The notes under the pieces: model-generated | Told to the model about the DNA's origin: nothing | Seen by the model: the letters and a program-made list of their open reading frames with translations, nothing else | Database searches by the model: none | Program-made: the position numbers and the translations under genes | Assembly: GCF_004193775.1 (NCBI RefSeq) | Contig: NC_041011.1 | Location: 14,777,243-14,841,242 of the forward strand | Length of the DNA stretch: 64,000 bases | Direction: 5' to 3' | From: Glycine soja | Lineage: Eukaryota; Streptophyta; Magnoliopsida; Fabales; Fabaceae | Shown here: positions 45,566 through 56,703 of the stretch, piece by piece | Numbering within the stretch: position 1 is the first letter of the stretch | How the letters are laid out: every line of letters starts with the position of its first letter

Positions 45566-46816
45566 TCATGTGGCTTCGCTCCCTCCCAAGAAATCGAGCA
45601 AATCGGTCATCTCCTCATCTATGCGGGCCTCATCTGCATCGCCGGAAGCCTCTGCGGGTGCCTCCTCTGCCTGGGCCTCAGGCCAATCCCCGGGCCATGC
45701 GACCTCTGCCCTGAACTGATCCGGAGTAGGGCATGGAAAAGGAGGGAAACCCTGGCTCTGCAGGCTAAGGCTGAGCTGGTAGAGGCAGTCATGGGTCTGC
45801 ACGTGCGCCCTGTGGTTGGCCGCCTGCTGGCAAACCAAATGCCGTAAATACCGCTCCGTGTCAAATGACCCAGCTGGGTCAGCCTGAGGAGGTGGCGGCG
45901 GTGTGTCTGGGGCCTGCGGGTCGCCACCCTGCGCCTGTCTGGGCGTTCAATACTTCTCTATGAAAGCCCGGGTGATCGGCAGTCGAATCACCTTACTAGG
46001 TGTGACAGGAACCCTGAACGACTGGCAGAGACCCGTGATCAATGTCGAAAAACCCAGGGCCCTGTTAGACTTATCTGGGTCTAAAGGGTGCCTGGTAGGT
46101 GGCATACCTACAAATAAATAAATGGCATCAGCGATCAGTTGAGCCACATGAATGTTCATCCGTGTCAGGATGGCATACACCAGCTGACACTTCGGCAGAG
46201 GGAGGTCGGAATTATGATCGCTGGGCAGGATGCTGCTGAGCAGCAATGCCATCCAAGTCTCGGTCAAGGTAGTCATGTTGGTGCGCATGATTCGCACCCG
46301 TCTCCCGGCAGCGGTCCAGGAAAAATCTTGACCTGGTATGCATAGCAGCTGAGCGATGGCCTCCTCATCAAATCCATCGGCCTGGTTCCTCCTATGACCG
46401 TATTCGCACTCCTAGCTCTCCTCCAATACTAGCGGATATCCCAGGAACTGACTGAGGGCGTCTGCATCGAAAGGAATCCATTGGCCCCTTACCCATGACC
46501 GGAGGTCCCGTACGCCCTCCTCTGTAGGCCAAGCATTGGCGTAAAACTCGAGAACTATATCCAGATCAAACTTGACCATGGGCATGACCAGCAACATCCA
46601 ATGCCGCCGAGCTATCTCCTCCTGAAAATCTGCGTACTCGTCGTCCCTGAGCTGGACGCGTCTCTCTCGGTGGAAGGACCATCCCTTGATGGCTTTGAAA
46701 CGCTGCTGGTGCTCAGCGCTCCTGAAACGATGGCTATCGAACTCGGGAGCGGCACTAGTCCTTGCGGCCGCGGCGTCCTTCCTAGATCTCTTTGAGGCAA
46801 GCTTCCTCGGGGCCAT
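45566..46816 (-). pseudogene. Extra 3' ORF of element B ('putative plant transposon protein'-like), uninterrupted by Tekay
   Basis: About 417 codons in one frame from MAPRKLASKRSRKDAAAAR to LLDFLGGSEAT, holding the join that the Tekay broke in A (FDADALSQFLGYPLVLEE). Two stops: TAG at 46412-46414, shared with A, and TGA at 45947-45949, B only, where A reads a Tyr codon. Composition: a basic N-terminus, a central region with FYANAWPTEEGVRDLRSWVR and MNIHVAQLIADAIYLFVGMP, a Pro/Gln-rich linker and an acidic C-terminus. The minus strand has TTTGTCTTCATAG|GAAATGG at the start, so a spliced subgenomic RNA is plausible. Function unknown. Confidence 0.75.
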
Positions 46817-48717
46817 TTCCTATGAAGACAAACATTTGGAAAGTTAGTCTACAGGATAATGCTTATTTTAACACAAAAATGATATGCTAATCTTTCCGAT
46901 TTAGAACAAACTCGTGCACACATTAATGTAGCACATTTATGAACATGCGTATGTGTAAAATATCCTACTATTTATGTCAACATACAAGGACATTCAACAC
47001 ATTCTAGTTACCACACATATATATATACATCTTTGAAAAGAACACACATTCTCGTGCTCAAGGCATTGTGTCAAAATTTACACCTAATCACATCCTAAAT
47101 ATTCTGCTATCACAAACTACCTATACATATTTGAAGTATTTAACATACAAATTTATGTTGTTTCACTCAAATTTATTTATATGCACATTGGAAAGCTAAT
47201 TACGTCATGCGCATACTTGCATTTGAAAAGGAAATTCCATGCCATCTATATGCATTTGAAGGATAATTCCACACCATATATCCATACCATTGAAAGGTAT
47301 TTTCCATGTTTCCTAGATGCAAAGTATCCCTCATGGGGGCAGCCAAATTCTTAGTACAAAACCCTCTTAAGCATGTCCTAATTTTCATGTTTTTCCACTT
47401 TCAAAACAAAAATTTAGATTTTTAGACATAAGCCATGTTTCCTTGCATTGAAGCTAAGAGCTTGGGTTTCTAAGCTTAGAATTGCATTTGGGCACCTATT
47501 CCGAATCCTCTATGTTGTCCCTATGTATATAAAACAATCCCACAATCCCAATCTTACAAAACCATATTCATATGTCATTGAGGCATTTCACCGAGCACTT
47601 GGTGGGTGCATGTTTAGGCATAAATTGCAAGAGAATGGGGGCAATGTGGCATGCCCCATTGCTTCAAAATACAACATAGGCCTAAGGCCATTCCCTACAA
47701 CCCCTCATTTCAAACAAATCAAGCATAAAAAGCAATCCAAAACTGCCCCACAAATATGAGTACATTCTCACAATTTAGAGCACTAAAAGATGAACAAAAG
47801 GCACCAATGGAAAGCTAAAAACTCAAGGATTGAATACTTACTTGCTGGAGTGAGTAGGAATACAAAAAATGAAAGCAAAATGCAACCAAAAGTGGCTTGG
47901 GGAAGCAAAAACCACAAGCCTCGTGAGTTCTCTCTTTTTGAATGAGGGGGGGGGGGGGAGTTTTTGGGTGCAGAAAACGTTTCCCTCCCTCCTTTTTTAT
48001 AATCTGGTGCAGGGGTTGCTCGCCTAGGCGAGCTCAGCTCACCCAGGCGAGCTAACCTGCCAATTTTATTTTTTAGGGGAAACACAACCATGGCCCCCCC
48101 TACTTAAGTTAGATGAGGCATTCATTACTTATTTTAAACAAAAAATAGTAATAATTAATGTAAATTCAAAGGATACTGGGTTTCCTTGCAGCGACGTTTT
48201 CTGCTTGTCCAGCGCCGGGAAGGGACGACGACCTGTCGGTCGTGACCCTATCCTCCATTTGCATCCGTCCCTAAGTACCTGAAAGTAGGAAGCAAACAAT
48301 GCGCGGCAAATCGTGACCGGGCCATCGTCTTACCTTGGTTGATTTCTGCCGTCAACTTTGTCTTGACTTCTGACCATGGCCTAAGACGATTCTGTCCCTG
48401 TTATCACAAAATATGCATGTGTATGTGCATGCATGAATGTTTTCAATGCAATGATCTTCTTAGTGAAAGCTGGTTAGGTTCAGTTTTAAATAAGCGTTTG
48501 GGGCACCCCATGAACTGAGCGAAAAGGACTCAGGTTATTACAAACTAAAACAATGTTTAAAACCAAAGTGAGGACTGAAGCCTCAACCCATCTTCTCTTC
48601 TTTTAAAGAAACGTGACGAGACAATTACAGCGGATGGGAATCCCTGGAGGAAACCAAGAAGAACAAAAAACTCAGAAAATAAAAGAACATGCAGCGGTTC
48701 CTCAATTGCCCCAGACT
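46817..48717. other. Spacer between integrase tail and extra 3' ORF, element B
   Basis: Collinear with 22985-24850. No gene seen. Includes a 13-base G-run (47945-47958) and alternating purine-pyrimidine DNA near 48415-48437. Confidence 0.6.
48018..48033. other. 16-bp perfect palindrome
   Basis: GCTCGCCTAGGCGAGC, followed at 48038-48052 by the near copy GCTCACCCAGGCGAGC. Related words (GCTCGCCCAGGCGAGC) occur in the element's LTRs (for example 6211-6226). The repeated use in one element suggests a protein or structure site; the role is unknown. Confidence 0.75.
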
Positions 48718-48808
48718 TCAAGCGTAATATCGTTTAACGACAACGGAGTTCACGGGCGAGGGTAGTTCCTCTCCATCCATGTTGGTGAGTATCAGAGCAC
48801 CCCCAGCG
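48718..48808 (-). pseudogene. Integrase C-terminal remnant, element B
   Basis: Reads AGGALILTNMDGEELPSPVN through VVVKRYYA to a TGA at 48718-48720, recognisable as the end of an Ogre-type polyprotein. It is joined at about 48809 to the start of gag in another frame, so everything between was deleted. Element A lost exactly this tail. Confidence 0.8.
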
Positions 48809-49265
48809 GTTCCTTGAGGGGCAGTAGAGGGCCTAGACGGGCATCTTCTTCATCGTCTTCTTGCAGGGGATAATCGGCATAAGGAGGGAGTTGCCCCTTG
48901 AAGGTAGGGGCTTGGTTCAAATCGTCCGGAGCGGTACAGGGAGTGAAGTCTGGAGGCAAGCCATAAGGGTAAGCTTGAGGACTATACCTCCGACCGAACA
49001 CCGTCGTGTTTCTATCTCGGCCTAAGTTTATTGCGAGCTGTAGCACCGGTTCCGCTTCCCTAGCTGTATTGGAGGCGGTCGCCGTGGCATTATCCTCTAT
49101 AGTTTTCTGAAGCTTTAGCATGGCCTCCGTGATAGAAGCCATTTGATCTTTTAAGGACGATAGGTCGGCCTTCATCTGTTCTTGCACTCCCTCTTCATTA
49201 TCCATTTTTCTGGATCGAGTGTTATAGGGGTGCCTCTGCGCTTTCTTAGTTATTGTGAGTTCCCT
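48809..49265 (-). pseudogene. Gag N-terminal remnant, element B
   Basis: Same start region as element A gag, but the first Met codon is changed (ATG to AGG at about 49263). The first in-frame Met is at 49205. Keeps the CAG codon that is a stop in A (LQLAINLGRDRNTTVFGRRY), the Pro-rich linker and the acidic patch. It then ends LLPLKEP at the deletion junction and a stop at 48792. Confidence 0.85.
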
Positions 49266-49443
49266 AAAGAAACAAACAATGGTGAGTATGCCACCAAAAC
49301 ATGAATATGCTAATGAATGATCGGAGCACTTGGATCCACCTCAAGATTTTTAGATAACGTGATGAGTTTCAGAACTTCTCGTTTTATAAAAAGGAAAAAA
49401 GCTTTTATCTAGCCAAGATCATACAAAAGTGTTACAACAGAAC

Positions 49444-51312
49444 CTAACGGTTTCTAATTATATGGGCCATCAAATCTATCATGTGTTGACAGTAGTTGAT
49501 TAGCCCATGAATTTCCTTAGGGGCTGTACACACTTCAGCGATGGCCTTTGCTTTGGCTAATAGTCGCGGGAGGTCTTGACTTCCATTCAAGGTCAAGGCG
49601 AACCTATCCATCCACATGGTCACTTCTTGATGCAATGAATCAATCACCCTCCCTCTTGCTTCCTTCTCGGCGTACGCTTGTGCGAAGTCCTCTACTAGCT
49701 TTTGTTCATGGGTCAACGACTGGTTTAACTCTTCCTTGTATTGCCCTATGATAGCTAGCATGCTTTGCTCCGTGGCTTCCAAGTGTTGAGCCAAACTCCT
49801 TTTGGATCTAGAGCAAGCAGCTAACTCTTCCTTTAAGATCATGCCATGCACCCGTGACTTGTCCCTTTCCTCTCTCCGGAGCTTGAGCTCATTGTTGCTG
49901 CCCCACAAAGCTCCTTGTAATTTATCTTGGCCATGTTCCTCCTTGCGGGCCCTTTTGGTTTCTTGTTCAAGGGCTCTTGCAGTGGCCGCGTTTTCCTCTC
50001 GTAACTCGGTGCACTCTTTCCGGATGTTTGTAGCGGCTGTCTTGAATTTTTCTTTGGCGAGTCTTGCCTTCCCTAGCTCTAATTTTAGAGCTTGGACTTC
50101 TTCATCTTCCTTCGGAGCTTCGAAGTTCTTCTCATCGATAAATTTCAACTTGGAGAGCCAATCTAACCCTCGCGTATGAGCTCTTAGCCATTCATGATAA
50201 CCACCGATGACGCCATTACGGATGCCCCTAAGTTCTTTATCTTTCCTCAACGGACTTCTCCACGCCTTGTGGACTCTTTGTACAACCTCGAGACTTTGCG
50301 CGCCGAAATCTCTCACAAGGAAAGGCGAGAGGTTCTCTTCCATTGGCGCTCCCCTCATGGGGTACCCTAGCTGTCTTATGGCAAGTGCGGGATTATAGTT
50401 AATACAACCCCTCGTCCCTATCAACGGAACATTAGGGTAGTCCCCACATGAGAAGAGAACTCCCTCCTTTCCTTCCTTCCATCAAGGAAACCAATTAATT
50501 GTGTTGCCTTCTATCCCAGCCAAGTGTTGGTCCCAATCGACTCTTCTTTTTTCGACGCACGAGCGATAACTTTGAAGTGGACACGGGTGCCTTATGTCTT
50601 GTTGGAATAGGTGCGAAACCAACCACACACAAAGAGCGGGCAAGCAGCAAACGATCCGTGCGCTGTTCTTCTCGCACCTTCGGTCAAATGTATCGAATAA
50701 GTCCACCAAGATAGCCACCACTGGGCTTTCCTTGCTATGGTGATATGCAAGGAATGCATCAATTGCGGCTAGGTCCACCAAACCGTCCACGTTCGGAAAG
50801 AGGACAACCCCAAAGATCAGCAAAGCTAGTATATCCGCAAACGGGACCCACTTCTCTTGACTTGCCATATCCCTTCCCTTGCCTTCCAAGTATTTCCGCG
50901 GTAGGCCCACTACGCCATTTCGAGTTTGCTTCATGCGATCCAACTCTCTTGCCGAATCTCCGACCACAGCTGCAATCTTACTCAAGGAGGGAAGAAACCT
51001 GGAGAAAAGATACGGTTTTCTTCCCCCAAGAGGGCATCCTAATATCTCCTCAAACTCTTCAATAGTCGGTACCATTTGGAAGTCCCCAAACGTGAAGCAT
51101 CTCAACGGCTGGTCATAGTATTGGGCGAGGGATACAACAGCTTCCGTAAATACCTCCGCTACGGTCAAATCTAAAATCTTTCCATACACTTTGCGGAAGG
51201 CTTGCCTTTGGAGAGGTCCCATCAATCGTCCCAACTCCTTGAGGCTGGTGACATCTAGAACCTTAATCTTGACTTCATAAAATCTTTTTCCATTTTGATT
51301 TGTCCCCATCAT
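49444..51312 (-). pseudogene. Element B ORF1 (plant-mobile-domain-like plus coiled coil)
   Basis: The better-preserved ORF1, about 623 codons in one frame with a single TGA at 50482-50484 (after NTINWFP). N-terminal part: MMGTNQNGKRFYEVKIKVLD, RCFTFGDFQMVPTIEEFEEI, VPFADILALLIFGVVLFPNV. After the stop: VPLIGTRGCINYNPALAIRQ and GGYHEWLRAHTRGLDWLSKL. Then a coiled coil of about 200 residues (EDEEVQALKLELGKARLAKE; ALEQETKRARKEEHGQDKLQ) and a conserved end (WMDRFALTLNGSQDLPRLLA; HGLINYCQHMIDLMAHIIRN). The plant mobile domain is found in transposons and host nuclear proteins; this pairing upstream of gag is known for legume Ogre. Role unknown. Confidence 0.87.
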
Positions 51313-51999
51313 TTACCTAAAAAAGGGGTGGATCAAGACTCTGATATGAATGATGCAATGCGCATGCATGAAACGGAAAGAAAACAGAACAAAGGGGTAA
51401 TTTACATATACGAGACCAAAAAGATCCATCTTTTTAATACTACGTTTTAGGCATTATGGCACCTCAACATGTGTATTAAAAAGTGATGTATTGCTCTAGA
51501 GAAACAAAATATCACTAGCAAAACTATAATTTACGTGCTATTCGAAGAAAAATGCATGAGAACAAATGGCACGGAGCGTGTTCGCTCCATGCCCCTATTT
51601 GGGAACCTATAGGACAATATCTAGGGGTCTCTAATAACTACTCCCAACAATTCATAACTCACATGGCCGTTTTCTAGAGGTATCATCACTCAATATAATA
51701 ATATTGTGGCGGTATGGAATACCAGCGACAACATATTATAAAGAGAGAAAGCTCTAGATGAGGTTTCACTATTATCAAGCAAGTCGGAGACCTAGCATGA
51801 TCATAGATTCACCTCCACTCCTTAGATTCCCATGAACCCGGGTATAGGGCCCCTTTTTTACTCAAACCCGTGGGTGCTTAGAATGCAGTGTAAAAATGCG
51901 GAAAAGATAGCAGTTATTATATTTACACAGTTCAAAAATGCACACACAAAGTTTCACAATTCCACAATTTCCTAAAATAGGCCTAACTCACAAAAACAG
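51313..51999 (-). other. 5' leader of element B
   Basis: Collinear with 33043-33730. Noncoding. Confidence 0.6.
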
Positions 52000-52017
52000 T
52001 CCCTAGTGGAGTCGCCA
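52000..52017 (-). other. Primer-binding site of element B
   Basis: TGGCGACTCCACTAGGGA on the minus strand, identical to element A, 2 nt inside the LTR. Confidence 0.78.
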
Positions 52018-52019
52018 AC

Positions 52020-53613
52020 TGTCGCAACATGCCATTTGCGGGCGAGCGAGGTGAGGGTCACGGGTGCACTTTCCAAGGGAGGAAAGATGCGCGGAGTCAC
52101 CACCAACGTTTATTTGTGGAAAACGTCGGAAAAACCGAAGGAAACCGGTCAAAAAGAAAATTCCAAGTTCGGGAGTTGTATTTACGTTTGAGGAAGGTAT
52201 TAGCACCTCTCACGTTTGTCTCAAAGGACAACAGCCTTATTTTTTAGAATTGTGGAAATTGTGTTACCTTAACTTTTATTTCTTTTTATTTTTTGAGGTC
52301 GACAAAAGTGGGGCTCTTGCTCCTACGTGCCCTCCATCGAAGAGGAAATCAGACCTACGTAGTTCTTCTTTAAGGGTGAATCAAGCGATTCTTTTTACTT
52401 GGAAGGTGATCATTTTAAGGCGTTGGACCTTAAAAATGATCCATTTACTTGGTAAGAAAAATTGAGATAATAAACTTTCAAATCCTTTTTTAATGATTTT
52501 TTGTGGACAAGCTTGACTTTGCGGGTTGATTTTCGCCTTAGTTTCACTTTAGTTATTAGTCAATTCAATTAAGAAAGAGAAATCCCAAAGAGAAACGTCC
52601 GATTGATTTTTTTTGCTTTATTTTACTAAAAGGTATTTTTTTATTATTATATTATTATTTTACCTCTTTTTTGATTTCCAACGTGGTTACGGCACGACCG
52701 AACGGTCGGATTTCATTTTAACAGAAATTAACGAATATTACAAATCAAATGATCGGTGAAAATTTATTTTATTTTTTGATTAGGCGAGAAATGACTTAAA
52801 TAAATGACTGAAGCACGTCAAAAGAGGGTACGGAAAGTAAATGAAACGAGAAATAAAAGTACACGAAACAAATGGGGACCACCATGAGTACATAGAATGA
52901 ATTGAAAAGCTCGGTTTGGGGTACTTACCGGTTGAAGACCGAAGAAAAACGAAGAATGAACGATGAATGTCGAAGAACGGTTGAAAATCTTCGCGTAATT
53001 ACCCACGGAAACGTTACGGAAGCGCCTCGGCTTGGATTTTCTTCACGGAAACAATTTTCCTCAGCAATTTCAAGAGAATACGAAGTGCGAAGAAGGTTGA
53101 ACCCCTTCCTTCTTCATTCCTCCCCCTATTTATAGCAAAATAGGGGAGGAGCTTGCCACCCAGCTCGCCCAAGCGAGCCAGGTTGCTTCCTCCAGAAGCA
53201 ACCGCCTTCTGGAGGAAGAATCTTGAAGTGGGTCTGGTTGCTATTTACACCCTTTTTTTACTAAATACACCCTCCTTTACTTTTTTGGTGATTCTTTTTC
53301 CGTAACGTTACGAAACTTTACGAATTTCGTAACGACACTTATTTTCTTTTCGTAAGGTTATGGAACCTTACGGATCATGTATTTTAGCTTTCGAAAAAGT
53401 TACGGAAACTCACGGATTGTGTAACAATACTTCCTTTTGGTTTCCGTCAAATTACGGAATTTCATGGATGGCGTAACCACGCTTCCTTTTGATTTCCAGC
53501 GCATCTCGGGACTTCACATATTGTGCAACAAAAGGTGCCAAGTACTTCGAAGCGGTCAATCAAAGGTTGCATGCCATCAAGCAATAGTCCCCGGACGAAA
53601 TTAGGGTATGACA
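52020..53613 (-). repeat. 5' LTR of element B (1594 bp)
   Basis: Right-type variants shared with 33751-35352 run through to its last bases ('aaattagggtatgaca'). It has a small loss near 52033 ('gccattt' for 'gcccgttt'). TATA-like site at 53126-53135. It is followed by internal DNA, so in sequence terms it also plays the 3' LTR of a lost neighbouring element. Confidence 0.92.
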
Positions 53614-53857
53614 GTTGCCCCTCTTTACTTACCTTTTATCGAAGATAAGAGGAAAGCAAAGATAAAATACTGATTTCGTCCGTCTTTGCCCTTTCCGTGA
53701 TTAGTCTATGATGACTCCCGTCTCTCCTTCTTCTTTTTTTTTCTGCACAACACAAAACAAAACACAAACAACCAAAACACCAATAACATAATATACATAT
53801 ATACACATGTTTGGCGAAGGAAACGATCGGGAAAATAACAAAAACCACATTTCCCAT
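53614..53857 (-). mobile_element. Fragment of Ogre-like internal 3' end beyond the right LTR of B
   Basis: Matches 42976-43219 (polypurine tract and the start of the 3' untranslated region). It stops abruptly within 'ccacatttccca', where unrelated AT-rich DNA begins. Small variants ('tttatcgaagataag') resemble copy C (63948 on) more than B-left. Confidence 0.92.
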
Positions 53858-54545
53858 TATTTCTTAAATATGTGTTAGACTTTTAGTTTTTCTAAATAGC
53901 TTATTTATTATTTTTTTAATAAAATAACAAACAAGACAAATGTACCTATTTATAAATATTATATTAATAACATTAAAAAGTATTCTAAAAAACCATTTAA
54001 CATTGTATTAGTATTTTATTACAAATAAAATTATACCTATTACTAGTATAAAAAATATGAGTAGCTCTTGAACACAAAAATGGATCATCAATATGGATAA
54101 CAATGGATAGGATCTCAAAAGGGTACTATAGAACCATTCTCATACGCCTGATAAAAACAATATCTGTACACGCCCCATACATGTGTTGGTAGAACTTTAA
54201 TGTGAGAGGAGTGGTTCATTTCTACAAATTATGTTTTTCTCGAGGGATTTTTCCTTCATTATTATATTATTTAATTTAATACAAAAATATAATTAAGGTA
54301 TAAATTTTAATGATTTATTAAGTGATGTGTTTTAATTAATTAAATTTACATTAAATGTTTTTTTATAAAATAAATAAATAAATAAAGTATGGATAATAAT
54401 TATAAATAGAAATTAAATATAGCAAATGAGTTCGACTCATATCATTCATAAGCTTGCATTGTGTTGGAGTGTACATCCACCTTTTAAGTATTTGACGAAG
54501 AGAAATATTTTCAAATAGAAACAAACTTATACAAATAATTGATTC
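53858..54545. repeat. Diverged repeat homologous to 36780-37460
   Basis: Collinear, clearly diverged similarity: 'ttcttaaatat...', 'attctaaaaaa(t)ccatttaaca', 'attttattacaaat', 'attactagtataa', 'tgggtcatcaat', then 'gaggagtggtt'. It shows that the two spacers share an older repeat, much older than the three-copy duplication. Confidence 0.75.
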
Positions 54546-56213
54546 CCAGATTTCTAAAGATGTAGAAAAAAGTATTAAAAAAAACAAAAAACATTGTTTA
54601 GATTTTTTAACGTGTACATTATTTTATATATCATTTGTTTAAAAAATTTTATACTTGTATTATTTGGGTCATTTTTTTGTATTAAATAGGTAAAAAATTC
54701 TACTCACGTAAAACACAAACTTTTGTAAGTTTTGTTATTTGAAATAAAAAAAATTTATTGGGTCCCATATCTCATTTAATGTTTGTCTCTTGATATTGTA
54801 GTTTTAAAAAAAAAATCATCAGTTTTTGGATAATTACTTGACAGTTTGTTGTTTTGCTTGCTGGATTTCGTTTGCATGGCTCGCATTTTTGTGATTTTGG
54901 ATTTCGAGTTTGAAATTTGGGTTTTCTTTGCCACGATCTCAGTTATTTTTTATTTCATTTTGATTTGATCATTTTTTCCTTTTCCGTTTAGGTAATCATG
55001 ATTGTGTAATAAAGCACGCACATAAGATGGTCATGGTTTGCGAAGCATAATTACAACGCTCATTATTTCAGATTTGTTATATCAGTTTTTTGTTCCTCTT
55101 TTCTATTTGACTCTCATTCTTGTGTATAAATCACATGAACTTGTTGGAATTAGGATTTAATGCTTGAATCTGAAATCACCTTTGTTGTCCATTATTGCTT
55201 GATGAAATGTCAATTTGATGTGTGCCTATTTGATGATGTCAATAGAAAATCTCTTCTAATGAATTTAAGAACAAATAATTGCACTAAAGAATTTTTAGAG
55301 AGAGAGTGTGTATGTAAGAGAAATAGAGAAAGTTATGGATGGCTTTGAAATTGAGCTTTGGAAAGTTTTGATATTATGTAAGCATTGATCATTTATAAAT
55401 CAAAATGTTAATCTTGGAAAAGCATGAGTACATGGCATATGATTGTGGTTTGATCTGACAAGTACCTTCTTGTTGTATGAAGTGCATAAAAAATGAGTCC
55501 TAATTGGTTTCATTTGATTAGACTGCTGGCAATACAGGTTAACTTTCTATTGCCCCATGAAAAAAGGAGACATTTAACTGTATATCATTTTGTTGTTGTT
55601 TACTTTATCAAATTACTTTTTATCATGCACATGTGTGCATGCAAATGCTGCTCTCAAAACCTATTTGTGATTGAACTTTTGATTTATCATTGTGATAGTC
55701 TAGCAGGCCAGTCAGGCTGAATTCCAGGTAGCATTGTAGATTCATAAAGAAGTTGAGCCAATGTTCATTGGGTAGATACTGATGAATGAGAAGAGCTACA
55801 CCACTACAAATAACATATCCAATGGGTAGATATTGATGGTCATGCATTTGACAAAAAGGAAAAAACATAAAGAAAAAAGAATTCTAAAATAAAAATAATG
55901 GCAAAAGATATCACTAGAAGTCTAGAACTACATAGAAAAAAAAATCATGAAAACAGAAATATAGCACCAACTAAACTGTACAAGGGCAGAGTAGAGAGTT
56001 CTCCGTTATTAATTTTGAAGATCCTTTAAAGATTATTTCTTTCTTCTTAATGTTTGAATCCCTATCCAAACAGTTCTGCAAATGGGGCTAAGACATGCAT
56101 CTATGTTATTAAAATAATTCCTACACACAAGTAGATAAAGCAATGTTTGCCACTTCAAAATGACACCCATTTAAAAGAAGGGAAAAGTGTCAATGAAAAA
56201 ATAAAGGAACCAA
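54546..56213. other. AT-rich spacer, no gene recognised
   Basis: Long T- and A-runs and no coding signal that I trust. A short direct repeat 'gggtagatatTgatg' type word occurs at about 55770 and 55827. A 62-codon plus-strand frame at 55160-55348 has no recognisable content. Confidence 0.55.
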
Positions 56214-56480
56214 CACTACTAGAAAAATATGATTTGACGATGCACATTCTACGTCAGTGTTGGAGAACCTGTCGTAGTTGTCAACACGGTGGCATTTACG
56301 TAATTATATAAGTTTTTATGTGGCGCGTTTGTTGTACAACGACATTTGTCTATAACCCCGTCATTGTAGTTTTGATGGAAGTCATAAAAGACGGTGCTTG
56401 TAGGTACACCGTCCTAGAAATAGTCACATACAAAGTCGATGTCATTAAACACCGTCGTAAATTTTGTAGTTTATATAGTC
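56214..56480 (+). mobile_element. One terminal end of a CACTA (En/Spm) transposon
   Basis: CACTACTAGAAAAATATG at 56214-56231 is a typical CACTA inverted-repeat end. It is followed by GC-richer subterminal words built on GACGATG, CGTCGTA, GACGGTG and CCGTC, the usual clustered motifs of such ends. No matching inverted end (CATATTTTTCTAGTAGTG) is seen in the rest of the spacer, so the element is truncated, or its far end lies elsewhere. Confidence 0.65.
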
Positions 56481-56703
56481 TCGCGGTAAACACCCTCTCT
56501 CGTACACTCCAAAAACCTAGTGCCCCCGCTATTGCCTGAACTACTTCATCCCGCCGTGAACTCCATCCCGCTACCACCCTGACGTTTTGTTTCCCGCCGT
56601 GAAGTACTTGAAGCCGAAGTTGACCTGCTGCTCCCACCACCGCCACGTAGCCGAAGTCGTGCCTTTTTGAGTGGCGTTGCCACCTTTCGAGTGTTCCTGA
56701 AGG
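56481..56703 (+). other. Exon-like, GC-rich stretch beside the CACTA end
   Basis: Sharply richer in GC than the surroundings ('cccgccgtgaactccatcccg', 'cccaccaccgccacg') and ends 'gtgttcctgaag|gtaagg', a consensus 5' splice site. It could be the first exon or leader of a transposase gene, or a captured host fragment. No protein is recognised. Confidence 0.35.

Larger units (their letters stand above)
41370..53613 (-). mobile_element. Ogre/Tat-lineage retrotransposon, element B (large internal deletion)
   Basis: 3' LTR 41370-42975, 5' LTR 52020-53613. Internal parts, in the element's sense: primer site, ORF1, the start of gag, then a direct jump to the last codons of integrase, the 3' spacer, extra ORF, minisatellite and polypurine tract. 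Protease, RT, both RNase H domains and nearly all of integrase are missing. GTTTT stands before the left LTR, as in A. The right side has no duplication: instead 244 bp of element-internal DNA follow. It occupies the same ancestral site as element A. Confidence 0.9.
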
